From the NCBI RefSeq assembly GCF_000178855.1, contig NZ_ADVG01000005.1:372001-436000 (forward strand): 64,000 nucleotides of DNA, given 5' to 3'. Within the stretch, counting starts at the first letter, position 1; each line of letters starts with the position of its first letter. The notes beneath the pieces are model-generated. The model was not told the origin of the DNA. It saw only the letters and a program-made list of their open reading frames with translations, and made no database searches. The position numbers were made by a program, and so were the translations under genes. Positions 41,389 to 50,245 of the stretch are shown one piece after another. Origin of the DNA: Ktedonobacter racemifer DSM 44963 (GTDB lineage: Bacteria > Chloroflexota > Ktedonobacteria > Ktedonobacterales > Ktedonobacteraceae).

Positions 41389-42996
41389 TTACAGCAAGCT
41401 CATGCTAGCCCCCAGCAGAGCGGAAAGGACGACCACCACCCAGGGCGGCACCTTCCAGAGCACCAGCAGCCCAAAGGCAATGAGGCTCAGGGCGAAATCG
41501 ACCGGTGCGTGAATAGCACTGGTCCAGATGGGTTGATAGAGTGCTGCCAGCAGGATACCCACCACCGCCGCGTTGATGCCACGCAGGGCGGCCTGGAAGG
41601 CTTCAATGGTACGCAGTCGGTTCCAGAACGGAAGAATGCCTGCCACAAAGAAAAACGAGGGCAAGAAGATGGCGGCCAGAGCAATCAGTGCTCCCAGCCA
41701 CCCATTGGGCGCGGATTTACTCACTGTTCCCAGGTAGGCCGAAAAGGTGAAGAGGGGGCCAGGAACCGCTTGCGCGGCCGCATAGCCGGTGAGGAACTGA
41801 TCATTGCTGACCCATCCAGCCGGAACCACTTCACGCTGCAAGAGCGGCAAGACCACGTGTCCACCGCCAAAGACCAGCGAGCCAACGCGAAAGAAGGTGT
41901 CGAAAAGCGCCAGGGCCTGATTATGCACGAAGAAGCGCAAGAATGGCAGCCCGAAGAGGAGCGTGAAAAACACGATCCAACACGCAACGGCAAGCCGACG
42001 TGGTACGTGGAGGGGCAGGACTGCGGGCTTAGAAACCTCGGCCCTTTGGAGGAAACGCCAGCCGAGCAGTCCGCCAACAGCAAGGATGAGGATCTGTCCA
42101 ATAACCACCGGCCACAGCAGAATGGCAATGGCCGAAAGGATGGCGATGGTGGCGCGTGGACGATCAGGACACTGTGTCCGTGCCATGCCCCACACGGCCT
42201 GCGCCACCACGGCGACCGCCACGATCAAAAGGCCACGCAACCATCCTGCCTCCGTTATCCCTTGGCCCCCCGCAGTGACGGAGGCAAACATGGTGAGGGC
42301 AATGGCCGAAGGCAAAGTGAAGCCGAGCCAGGCGGCCAGTCCCCCGAAGATGCCTGCACGCGTCATCCCCAACGCAATGCCCATCTGGCTGCTGGAAGGA
42401 CCAGGCAAGAACTGGCACAAGGCCAGCAGATCCGCGTAGTTCTGTTCATCGAGCCACTTGCGGCGCACGACTATTTCCTCTCGGAAGTACCCCAGGTGCG
42501 CGATAGGCCCGCCAAAGCTGGTCAGACCGAGCCGCGTAAAGACGAGCAGCACTTCCCAAAAAGATCCCAGCGGTCTGAGGTGCGCGGCATCCTTGTTCCC
42601 TTGTGCCTCATCTGCATCGGCGTTGCTCTCTTCTTTTTGTGCTTGTTCCACTTTTCGTGCCTCTTCGATTGGGAACAAGAGGTTCTTCCAGTTCGGGTAA
42701 CCGCCAGTGAGCACTCGCGCTTGGTAGCCTTGTTCCCGCAACAGAGCTGCTGCCCGTTCCCCCTGTGACTCCCCCTGATGAGACATGTTGCAGTAGGTGA
42801 CCACAAGCTGATCATGGGGGAGCTCCACAAGTCTGTCAGCAAGCTCTCCCAGAGGAATATGCACGGCTCCCTGCACATGTCCACTTGCGTACTCATCGAT
42901 GCTGCGCACATCGATGACCAGGGGTTGCTGCTCACCGAAGTCCCCGTCGTGCAACTCCTGTGGCTTGATCTGATGGGTTGTTGGATCGTTCTTCAT
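41389..42996 (-). CDS. chrA: Rhodanese domain fused to a two-domain chromate transporter (ChrA/CHR family)
   Basis: 535 residues. Residues about 10-115 are a rhodanese domain (QPLVIDVRSIDEYASGHVQG, catalytic Cys at 69 in VVTYCNMSHQGES). An acidic linker is followed by two CHR halves: SFGGPIAHLGYFREEIVVRR with QFLPGPSSSQMGIALG, and GSLVFGGGHVVLPLLQREVV with AAAQAVPGPLFTFSAYLG. The CHR family exports chromate with ion antiport. The rhodanese part, as a cytoplasmic sulfur or persulfide domain, is unusual in this context and may link it to sulfur oxyanions (sulfate, thiosulfate). The start has no strong ribosome site visible. Confidence 0.9.
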   Translation of the reverse strand: MKNDPTTHQIKPQELHDGDFGEQQPLVIDVRSIDEYASGHVQGAVHIPLGELADRLVELPHDQLVVTYCNMSHQGESQGERAAALLREQGYQARVLTGGYPNWKNLLFPIEEARKVEQAQKEESNADADEAQGNKDAAHLRPLGSFWEVLLVFTRLGLTSFGGPIAHLGYFREEIVVRRKWLDEQNYADLLALCQFLPGPSSSQMGIALGMTRAGIFGGLAAWLGFTLPSAIALTMFASVTAGGQGITEAGWLRGLLIVAVAVVAQAVWGMARTQCPDRPRATIAILSAIAILLWPVVIGQILILAVGGLLGWRFLQRAEVSKPAVLPLHVPRRLAVACWIVFFTLLFGLPFLRFFVHNQALALFDTFFRVGSLVFGGGHVVLPLLQREVVPAGWVSNDQFLTGYAAAQAVPGPLFTFSAYLGTVSKSAPNGWLGALIALAAIFLPSFFFVAGILPFWNRLRTIEAFQAALRGINAAVVGILLAALYQPIWTSAIHAPVDFALSLIAFGLLVLWKVPPWVVVVLSALLGASMSLL

Positions 42997-43029
42997 GCGT
43001 GTTTCCCGTAAGTGTTTTTTTGACAGTAG

Positions 43030-43285
43030 GTGTAAATCTCAGAATTCCCATTGAGTGGCACCATTGAGTGGTGCGAAACTGTGCTCCGCTCAAACGCAGC
43101 GCCTCGACCAGACCGGCAAGATTTTTGACCTCGATCTGGATGCGATTCCAGCCTCCAGGTGCAGGCTACCTTCCATCCGGCATGAGCTGGGCCGCGCCGC
43201 CTGACCCACCCACAACCGAGAGGAGGAGGCGCAAGTTCCCTCTGGTATCGAGGTTGTACACGAAATAGCGAATGTTGACAGTCAT
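43030..43285 (-). pseudogene. Broken VOC (glyoxalase-fold) gene
   Basis: Starts MTVNIRYFVYNL, then jumps to TRGNLRLLLSVVGGSGGAAQ and LMPDGR before a stop; after the stop the frame continues PAPGGWNRIQIEVKNLAGLV and EALRLSGAQFRT. Compared with ordinary VOC proteins an internal piece (about 30 residues after YNL) is deleted and a sense codon has become a stop. The 3' end is also missing. It lies just upstream of the rhodanese-ChrA gene. Confidence 0.65.
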
Positions 43286-43759
43286 GGGAGGTTATCCTTT
43301 CTGTTTGACGTACGCAACTGAACGACAAGTCCTGGAACGAATGGGGGGGAACCACATCTTTTTCGTCCCCCATGCGCTCCGCTTCGCCGAAAGAAGGGCT
43401 TTCCTCTTGGAGAGACCCTTGCCTCGGATGCACGAGCCATTTCATCTAATCTCATTTGAAGCAAATATATTTAATAGAAATATAGCACGTCTCCTCAAAA
43501 AAAGGCAAGGTCAGAGGGACAGCCAGTGACTGTCCCGTGTTTTGCGGGAGAGCTGCGTATGAGTTCTAACGAGATCTGGTCCTTCCTCTCGCTGTCAGCA
43601 GGGAGATCATCAGTGGTTACAAGCGTGGGCTGTGGCTCACGCGAGACCCCACCATGAGGCCGTCTTCTCCAGAGCCACAGACCTTCTCTCTTGACTTTTC
43701 AACCCCACTCGGGTTATAGTTTTCTTAAAGTGGATTGCTTCAAATAAGATTGGAATAAA
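43286..43759. other. Intergenic region with a small hairpin and the ArsR-fusion promoter
   Basis: No gene seen. GGGACAG (43516-43522) pairs with CTGTCCC (43530-43536), a possible terminator. A promoter for the downstream ArsR-type gene is proposed at 43691-43720. Confidence 0.45.
43691..43720 (+). promoter_or_regulatory. Putative sigma-70 promoter of the ArsR-type gene
   Basis: TTGACT (43691-43696), 18 bp, TATAGT (43715-43720), about 40 bp before the ATG at 43760. AT-rich sequence between the -10 and the gene (GATTGCTTCAAATAAGATTGG) could hold an operator but no clear dyad was found. Confidence 0.5.
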
Positions 43760-44500
43760 ATGATGCAGATGAGAGAACAGCCAGCACCATCGGTGCTGAA
43801 ACTCCTGGCGCATGATCTGCGGTGGACGTTACTCCAACAGCTCACACGGAGCGATTACCGTGTAGCCGAACTCGTTGCGCAGGTGAAGCAGCCACTCAAT
43901 CTGGTGTCCTACCACTTACGCCAGCTCCGCCAGGCGGGCCTCGTTCATGAGCGACGCAGTACTGCTGATGAGCGCTCGTTTTACTACAGCCTGGACCTGC
44001 AACGCCTGCACACGCTCTACCTGGAAGCGTCGTCAAGCCTCCATCCGAGCCTTGGGGAAGCGATCTCTCCAGCACAGCGTACGCAATGGCACTTTGACAG
44101 TCCCCCACCGCGTCTTCTGTTTCTCTGTACGAGCAACAGCGCCCGCTCTCAGATGGCCGAGGCGCTGGTGGGTCACCTGAGCCAGGGACAGGTCCAGGCG
44201 TTTAGTGCCGGGAGTCATCCTGCCCAAGCGGTCCATCCGTTGGCGATGCTCGCCCACAGGGTGCTCCATGAGATTCATGGCGCACCCGAAAAGGGCCTTG
44301 TTGGGGTATCGCTATGTAAGTTGGAACCTTCCGCTCGGCCTCGCGGGCGATACGAGTATAATCTGAACAATGAAAAAGTTCCGAAAAATTTTCTGGAAAG
44401 GAACTTGACCCCATTTGCCCTACTGGAAGCGTGCTTGGTTGTGCTCTTCGCTCGTGTTCGCTATACTCAGGCGGACGTTCCCAGTTCCGACTCCGTCTAG
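43760..44500 (+). pseudogene. ArsR regulator fused to a truncated low-molecular-weight phosphatase/arsenate-reductase domain
   Basis: Residues 1-100 are a winged-helix ArsR domain (LLAHDLRWTLLQQLTRSDYR; VSYHLRQLRQAGLVHERR). From about 117 a low-molecular-weight tyrosine phosphatase / ArsC domain starts with the C-x5-R loop (LLFLCTSNSARSQMAEALVG; SAGSHPAQAVHPLA). Homology stops around residue 172 (LHEIHGAP), before the second half that contains the catalytic Asp; the remaining ~70 residues look like read-through of non-coding sequence. The regulator half may still work; the enzyme half cannot. The break at about 44290 looks like a deletion or insertion junction. Confidence 0.7.
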
Positions 44501-44594
44501 TAAAGGCCCAACCTGCTCAAGCCTCTCTTGAAGACAAAGAGACTGAGTATCAGCCTTTTCTGCCAGAGACAAGCAGCAAGGAGGTGAATGGTCC

Positions 44595-45593
44595 ATGAAA
44601 TATTTTGTAACGGGCGCCACCGGCTTTATTGGTGGGTGTGTGGCGCGGCAATTGCTCGTAGCAGGGCATAAGGTCATCACACTGGCGCGCACGCCATCCA
44701 GAGCACAAGCATTGGAGGCACTGGGTGTCAAGGTGCATGCGGGCGATATTACCGACAAAGAAAGCTTGCGCACCCCGATGACGGGCGTGGATGGGATTTT
44801 TCACATCGCAGCCTGGTACAAAATAGGCGCACGGGATACGAGTCAGGCCGAGACGATCAACGTGGATGGCACACGCAACGTGCTGACGATGATGAAGGAG
44901 TTGGGTATTCCCAAGGGCGTCTATACGAGCACTCTGACGGTCTTCTCCGATACCAGGGGGCAGATAGTAGATGAGAACTATACGTACACCGGAACCACTT
45001 TTCTCAACGAGTATGATCGCACGAAGTGGAAGGCGCATTACGAGGTGGCGAGGCCAATGATGCAGGCTGGACTCCCACTGGTGATTGTCCAACCAGGGTT
45101 GGTCTATGGGCCGGGCGACGCCAGCATCGTTCACGAGGGGTGGGTGAACTATCTGCGCGGAAAGCTGCCCATGACGCCCAGCGGCACAACGTATTGCTGG
45201 GGTCATGTCGATGACACGGCGCACGGGCATCTGCTGGCCATGGAGCAGGGCAAAGTCGGTGAGAGCTATATTATTGCCGGGCCGAAGTACAGCCTGATTG
45301 AAGCGTTCACTCTGGCAGAACAGATCAGCGGCGTGCGAGCCCCACGTCTGCATCCAGCACCCTGGATGATGAAGGCACTGGCCTCGATGATCGGACTCAT
45401 TGGTGCTGTGTTTCCTCCGCCAGAACCCTACAGCGCGGAGAGCATTCGCAGCAGCGCGGGTGTCAGCTACCTGGGCAGCAACGAGAAGGCCCGGCGAGAA
45501 CTGGGCTACGCGCCACGCACGCTGGAGCAGGGACTGCCAGAAACGCTAAAATACGAGATGCAACAACCGGGAATAAGATTCCAAAAGAGGTAA
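44595..45593 (+). CDS. Extended short-chain dehydrogenase / NAD-dependent epimerase-dehydratase
   Basis: 332 residues. The nucleotide-binding YFVTGATGFIGGCVARQL is at the N-terminus, and the catalytic Tyr-Lys pair is YDRTKWKAHYE (Y-x3-K) with the serine in STLTVFSD. The overall pattern matches the dihydroflavonol-4-reductase-like branch (VQPGLVYGPGDAS). Substrate unknown. Start at 44595 preceded by AAGGAGG at suitable distance. Flanked by degraded sequence on both sides but itself intact. Confidence 0.9.
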   Translation: MKYFVTGATGFIGGCVARQLLVAGHKVITLARTPSRAQALEALGVKVHAGDITDKESLRTPMTGVDGIFHIAAWYKIGARDTSQAETINVDGTRNVLTMMKELGIPKGVYTSTLTVFSDTRGQIVDENYTYTGTTFLNEYDRTKWKAHYEVARPMMQAGLPLVIVQPGLVYGPGDASIVHEGWVNYLRGKLPMTPSGTTYCWGHVDDTAHGHLLAMEQGKVGESYIIAGPKYSLIEAFTLAEQISGVRAPRLHPAPWMMKALASMIGLIGAVFPPPEPYSAESIRSSAGVSYLGSNEKARRELGYAPRTLEQGLPETLKYEMQQPGIRFQKR

Positions 45594-45855
45594 ATGCGGA
45601 GATGGGAGGGTGGCAGCAAGATGTGCGTGGCGTGATGGGGGTGAACAATGGCGGCAACTCTAGCTCTGCTTTCTTGACCTGAAAACCGAGTCATGTGCAC
45701 TTTTGATGTATGGAGAGAATATCGATGGGCTTACTCTATCACTCCCGGTTTATGGACGCAACCAAGCGACCTCTACCGAAAGTGAGCAAGATCCCTCTTT
45801 GGAACTGCCCACGGGATACGCAACGAGATGACAACAAGCTAGCAGCGTGAAGAAA

Positions 45856-45910
45856 AAAGCGACCTCTAATGAGAGAGCAACAAAAACCACTCTCAAGAGG
45901 AGGTCGCTTT
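45856..45910. terminator. Inverted repeat near the left end of the IS607-type element
   Basis: AAAGCGACCTC (45856-45866) pairs perfectly with GAGGTCGCTTT (45900-45910), with extra pairing GAGAG/CTCTC inside. It may terminate transcription entering the transposon from the dehydrogenase side or belong to the element's left end. The region 45594-45955 otherwise holds no gene. Confidence 0.5.
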
Positions 45911-45956
45911 AGGTATCCATTTTGTATAAGCAACCATCACAAAGTATCATCATCTC

Positions 45957-45985
45957 TTGCATATCTCAAGCAGATAGAGTATACT
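45957..45985 (+). promoter_or_regulatory. Promoter of tnpA, probably giving a leaderless mRNA
   Basis: TTGCAT (45957-45962), 17 bp, TATACT (45980-45985). Only seven bases separate the -10 from the ATG at 45993, so transcription should begin at or next to the start codon and no ribosome-binding site is present. Confidence 0.7.
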
Positions 45986-45992
45986 TGGATGT

Positions 45993-46601
45993 ATGAAGTT
46001 ATCGAGTTATGCCAAGAAGATTGGGATCAGTTATAACAGCGCCTGGCGTATGTGGAAACGCGGCCAGATTCCCGGCTATCAATTGCCCACCGGCACCGTG
46101 ATCATTGATCCGCCAGAGCTTCGCTCGGTTCCGGTCCACGCCGTCGCTGTGTATGCTCGTGTTTCAAGCAGCGAAAACAAAGACAACCTGGAAAGGCAAG
46201 CCGAGCGGCTGGTGACCTGGTGCAATGCCCAAGGCTGGTCGGTCAGCAAAGTCGTCAAAGAGTGCGGCAGTGGCATCAACGATCAGCGGCCCAAGTTTCT
46301 GGCGCTGCTGGCAGATCCCAAAATCGGGCAGATCGTGGTTGAACACAAAGATCGCGCTTCTCGCTTTGGCGTGGCCTATATTCAGACCTTGTTGGCTATG
46401 CAAGGACGGAAACTGGTCATCGTCAACACCGCTGATACCGCCGACGATGATCTCATGGGCGATTTTATCAGCATCATTCCCTCGTTTTGCGCTCGTCTTT
46501 ATGGTCGCAGACAAGCCAAACGCAAGACGGAACAAGTGCTAGCGGCTTTGCAGCAGAATGGACCCGCCTGTGAGCAAGAAGCCCCAAAAAGCCTCGCTTG
46601 A
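45993..46601 (+). CDS. tnpA: IS607-family serine recombinase (transposase TnpA)
   Basis: 202 residues. An N-terminal MerR-like helix-turn-helix (SSYAKKIGISYNSAWRMWKR) precedes the serine resolvase catalytic domain (VAVYARVSSSENKDNLERQA, with the nucleophilic Ser in ARVSS; VVEHKDRASRFG; DLMGDFISIIPSFCARLYGR). IS607 recombinases excise the element as a circle and insert it between GG dinucleotides. The 3' end overlaps tnpB by 44 bp. Confidence 0.93.
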   Translation: MKLSSYAKKIGISYNSAWRMWKRGQIPGYQLPTGTVIIDPPELRSVPVHAVAVYARVSSSENKDNLERQAERLVTWCNAQGWSVSKVVKECGSGINDQRPKFLALLADPKIGQIVVEHKDRASRFGVAYIQTLLAMQGRKLVIVNTADTADDDLMGDFISIIPSFCARLYGRRQAKRKTEQVLAALQQNGPACEQEAPKSLA

Positions 46602-48021
46602 TGAGAAAAAAAAGCGCAAGCGCAAAAAGAAGACGAAGCAGACCATCACTCGAGCGGTGACCCATATCCGTCTCATTGAGGCCAATCCTGGCAAACTTGA
46701 GGCGCTCGATCAGCTTGTGGCGGTTTACTTGCCGCTGTGCCAACAGTACACCACCCTGTTTTGCGAGGCCGAGACAAGCCCGGACAAGTACCAAGAAACC
46801 GTCTTCAAAACCGATCTTTCCGACCGCTTGCATCGAGTGGCAATACAGCAAGCCGCAGGCATTGCCAAAAGCTTTCGCACGAATCGAGCGAACGCCTATC
46901 AGGCGTACCTGGAAGATGTGGCTGATTACGCTCAGGCCAAGGCTCAGGCGGAAGGCCGGATGTCCGCCTTCAAACGCCGCGAACCGACCTGGACCGAATG
47001 GGATCTCCCTGTGCTGCGTGTGCCAGTCATCCAAGCCAATGTCAACGTGGTGGTGCTCGAGAAGTCGGAGGACTCCACGTTCGACTACTGGCTGCGCGTG
47101 TCCACCTTAGATGTCGGGAATCCGCTTCGAGTCCCAGTCAAACTCGCCTCCTATCACAAACGAGCACTCGAAGGCCGCACGCTCAATGCATCCACAACAC
47201 TTCACAAGCGCAATGGAGTCTGGTGGCTGACGCTCTCCTTTGACGAGGACGTTCCTCTTCAAACCAAGCCTGACGCCCCTACAGTAGGCGTCGATGTGGG
47301 CATTGCCCATTTCCTCACGACCTCCACCAATAAAGCGTATGGCAGTTTTCATGGCAAGATGGCCCGACAGCACAAGCACGATCGGGAAAAGCGTCGCCGC
47401 AAGGCGAAACTGCGAGCCTGTCTGGAAAAGAAAGGCGTCCCAAAGGGCAAGCTTCCTTCGACAAGTTCTGAAACGTCGCAACGCTTGAGCCGTCACGTCA
47501 AGCAAGAGATCAACCGGGCGGTCAATGCGTTGGTCAAAGATCATCGAGATGCCAGACTCATTTATGAGGACCTCAATGTGGCCTCGATGCGCTTCAAAGC
47601 AAGGGTGATGAACAGTTATCTGTATGCTTCTCACCTGGGGCATATCCCAGAGCAGCTGGCCTGGGCCGCCGCCAAACAGGGCATGGCAGCCCACACGGTC
47701 CGAGCCGCCTATTCCTCTCAGGAATGCCCCCGCTGCCATTATGTCGATCGCGCTAATCGGCCGAACCAGAAAACCTTCAAGTGCCTGGTCTGTGGTTACG
47801 CAGACCAGGCCGACCGCAAAGCCGCACAGACGCTCGCGGGACGCTGGGGGGATCGGAAACTGGCGGCATGTCGCTCGACCTCGGAGGTCAAGGCGCTCCT
47901 CATGACGCGGCATGAAGCGTGGAAACAGCAGAATCAGCAGAGGATCCAGGATGCCGGGCCTCCCGTCCAGTTGAGCTTCTGGGATCCCCCAGAGATGTTC
48001 CTGGAATCATCTCACGAGTGA
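46558..48021 (+). CDS. tnpB: TnpB RNA-guided nuclease (IS607-associated)
   Basis: 487 residues. A lysine-rich N-terminus (DEKKKRKRKKKTKQ) leads to the wedge/REC part, then the split RuvC nuclease: first Asp in TVGVDVGIAHFLTTS, Glu in RLIYEDLNVASM, zinc ribbon CPRCHY...FKCLVCGYADQ, and the last Asp in the following DRKAAQTLAGR. All catalytic residues appear intact. TnpB is guided by an RNA from the element's right end to cut the donor site after excision. Start inside tnpA at 46558; a GTG at 46569 is an alternative. Confidence 0.92.
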   Translation: MDPPVSKKPQKASLDEKKKRKRKKKTKQTITRAVTHIRLIEANPGKLEALDQLVAVYLPLCQQYTTLFCEAETSPDKYQETVFKTDLSDRLHRVAIQQAAGIAKSFRTNRANAYQAYLEDVADYAQAKAQAEGRMSAFKRREPTWTEWDLPVLRVPVIQANVNVVVLEKSEDSTFDYWLRVSTLDVGNPLRVPVKLASYHKRALEGRTLNASTTLHKRNGVWWLTLSFDEDVPLQTKPDAPTVGVDVGIAHFLTTSTNKAYGSFHGKMARQHKHDREKRRRKAKLRACLEKKGVPKGKLPSTSSETSQRLSRHVKQEINRAVNALVKDHRDARLIYEDLNVASMRFKARVMNSYLYASHLGHIPEQLAWAAAKQGMAAHTVRAAYSSQECPRCHYVDRANRPNQKTFKCLVCGYADQADRKAAQTLAGRWGDRKLAACRSTSEVKALLMTRHEAWKQQNQQRIQDAGPPVQLSFWDPPEMFLESSHE

Positions 48022-48105
48022 GCATCTCTCAGTAGAGAGAGGTGCATAGGATGCTCGTAGTGCATCCTCCCGCCTAGTCCGCTGTTTGGTAAACAGGCGT
48101 AGGTT
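47960..48105 (+). ncRNA. Candidate omega (reRNA) guide RNA of TnpB
   Basis: In TnpB systems the guide RNA overlaps the 3' end of tnpB and runs to the right end of the element. Here the last tnpB codons are followed by three consecutive hairpins: GCATCTCTC paired with GAGAGGTGC (48022-48045), GGATGC/GCATCC (48049-48067) and CGCCT...CTGTTT/AAACAG...AGGCG (48071-48100). Boundaries are inferred; the guide would be the host sequence just after the right end. Confidence 0.4.
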
Positions 48106-48154
48106 AAAGTGAGAAGGATAATCATTGCAATAGATGGTTATGCTTTGATCAACT

Positions 48155-48830
48155 ATGATACCGAACCCAAGCATAGAGATTCAAACCTCTTCAGTAAGTC
48201 GGCCTTCTGTTCCTGCATGGTTTGCCGAAGTGGTCATCTTGTCCCAGCACCTTACCACCAAGGGACTTCTGGAAACCTTCTCGCATCAAGTCCAGTTAGT
48301 GCGCGGACGTTTCGGCAGCTATGAACCGATTGATTTTCTTGCGCTCCTGTTAGGGTATGCAATTAGTGGGGAACAAACATTGTCGGCTTTCTTTGAACGT
48401 GTCGCTACATTTGGAGCGGCCTTCATGGCCCTGTTTGGGCGTACGGAGCTGCCCCATCGTGCCACGCTCAGCCGTTTCCTGGCAAGCGTAGATCGTCCCT
48501 GCTTAGAAGCGTTTCGCAAGCTCTTCGAGCAAAACAGTTTCGCTGAAGGGTGGACCCCGGAGACGATCGGTGGTATTTGGGATCGGCAAGGTCGTCGCTA
48601 CATCGTCTTTGACGTGGATGCCACACGCCAGGCGGCACGGCAGCGAGCCTTACCCTGTGATCCCATGTTACCTTCTCCTCGACGCCGACTTGATGCGGTC
48701 TGTGCATCAGGCTACACCGGGAGAAAACGGGGGGAGGTGCACACGTACGGTCGCTCTACAGATGCATACTCGTCAATCTCTCATCAAGTATGAGCGCTCA
48801 GCCGTTCTACGCCTAGAATACCGCAGGGCA
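48155..48830 (+). pseudogene. Truncated, frameshifted transposase
   Basis: The first ~190 codons encode a transposase N-terminus (SVSRPSVPAWFAEVVILSQH; DFLALLLGYAISGEQTLSAF; GIWDRQGRRYIVFDVDATRQ; LDAVCASGYTGRKRGEV). At about 48740 the frame shifts; the continuation RTVALQMHTRQ is in another frame. After that all homology ends, so at least half of the protein is missing. It directly follows the right end of the IS607-type element. Confidence 0.72.
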
Positions 48831-49156
48831 TGATTCCTGCTCGACGGCCTTTCTGGCTTTGCCAAAGCAAGACGGCGGATAGTGATAACGCAAGAATTTG
48901 ATGGTGCTCAGAGATATGGAGAAGCGTGCGGCAAAGAGGTGTCAGGCATGGAACTGCGGCGAACGCATCGCCGATGTTCCCCATCCACCACACGCACCCG
49001 CAGATGGATGCCATCTTTTCCCCTGTCGTGGCAGCCGCATATTCGATCATTGTGCAAGCGATGACCTGCTCTCTCTCCTCCCTCTGGTCTCTCCCATCGT
49101 TTCCTCGCGCGAGTTGATACGATCGTGCTGTTTTTTCTCTCAGAAAAAAGCAAGGA
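48831..49156. other. Intergenic region, nothing recognised
   Basis: About 325 bp between two pseudogenes. Open frames here are short or belong to shifted readings and show no domain. Confidence 0.4.
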
Positions 49157-49748
49157 ATGCCTATCATGACAGAACATCAGCTTTCACTCCTCCCCTTCTA
49201 CGCGGGTTGGGGTATCTACCAGCAGCGTCTTGTCGCGGCCATCGCGCCCCTTACAGGAAAGCAGCTTGCCTTGCGCAACACTGGTCGATTGGCATGTACG
49301 CGACGCATATTGTCGCAGATCGCGCCTGGTGGTTCCACGCACGGATGGGCGAGGGGAGCGCTGATCTTACTTCCCTCGAATTATGGGCTCTCGGAATCTG
49401 TGAGGGGGCGTGGATCCATGCCACCCGGCGGCAGAACTGGTTGCCGGACTGGAGAAGACCTGGCAGATGATCCAGAATACGCTTGCCCGCCTGACCCCTG
49501 CCGATCTTGAGCAGGTCTTCCCGCCTTTCGGCGAGGCGGAACGTGTGCGTCACGCGAAACTGGTAGAGCCTGCGCTCCAGCCATTCGCCCAGATGTGGTT
49601 GGATGCAGCGCGTCTGGCTGGAGTAGTGAGACCCGCAGTTTCGCTCCAGTGGATCATCTGGCATGTGCTCGAACATGACATCAATCACGGCAGCGAAATC
49701 TCCACCATTCTCGGCGTCCACGGCCTGCCAGTAGTCGAGTTGGATTAA
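49157..49748 (+). pseudogene. DinB-family gene broken by two frameshifts
   Basis: Three frames carry consecutive parts of one protein. Frame one: EHQLSLLPFYAGWGIYQQRL to QLALRN (49166-49275). Frame two: HWSIGMYATHIVADRAWWFH (49276-49420). Frame three: PAAELVAGLEKTWQMIQNTL to WHVLEHDINHGSEISTILG (49425-49748). The His residues of the DinB metal site are spread over the pieces. Two single-base changes near 49275 and 49420 explain the break. DinB proteins are small metal-binding four-helix proteins, often thiol-transferases. Confidence 0.75.
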
Positions 49749-49854
49749 GAACAGGAACGTCTTCAGTTCCCCTCTCTCATGGGTGGATATGTTGCGCATG
49801 ATGCGGTCGCTTCAGCGACAAGGTCGCCCCTGTCGCTGAAGTGACATACCATGC

Positions 49855-50245
49855 TCACATGGTATGGGTGGCTCGCAAAATGAGCAGGGTGGCTGCCACG
49901 TTGCTCGCTTCAAAGGAACTGACGCCGAGCAACACCTGCCCTAACCGTCCACGCAGGAGCGGGCGAACGGTGATCTTGAGCTGGGTACGTTCCCGACTGG
50001 TCACGCGAGGGAGATGGCGAATGGCGTAGAGGATGGAAAGCGCTGCCAGCACGCCCGGAATGACCGAGAGGAGAATGGCAGTCCGCACGCCAACAAGCGA
50101 GACCAATCCAAGTGCCAGCAGCGGTCCTCCAATGGCCCCCAGATTGTCCATCATTCGCTCAAACCCGTAGGCGCGTCCGTAGACGGATGCCGGAACCATA
50201 TCAGCTAGCAGCGCGTTGCGAGCGGGGTGGAAAGCAAAGCATCTG
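49855..50245 (-). pseudogene. MFS transporter fragment
   Basis: The reading starts in register at about 50245 (AFHPARNALLAD) and continues VPASVYGRAYGFERMMDNLG, GPLLALGLVSLVGVRTAILL and ends LLILRATHTM at a stop. It covers roughly helices 4-7 of a 12-helix MFS protein; both ends are missing. A small inverted repeat (ACCATG/CATGGT) marks the right-hand break at 49850-49865. Confidence 0.65.

Larger units (their letters stand above)
45911..48108 (+). mobile_element. IS607-type insertion sequence with TnpA and TnpB
   Basis: Contains an intact serine-recombinase tnpA overlapping an intact tnpB, the standard IS607 order. IS607 elements lack terminal inverted repeats and target duplications, so the ends given here are approximate: left just after the hairpin at 45910, right just after the structured segment at 48071-48108. 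Confidence 0.7.

Noticed and set aside
41338..42768. A 476-codon plus-strand frame opposite the rhodanese-ChrA gene.
   Set aside because: The minus strand carries unmistakable rhodanese and CHR motifs; the plus reading is a shadow rich in Gln, Arg and His.
45767..45910. AAGCGACCTCTA repeated near 45767 and 45857 as a possible IS607 end signal.
   Set aside because: A 12-base match within the same gap is weak, and IS607 elements have no terminal repeats; only the hairpin at 45856-45910 was kept.
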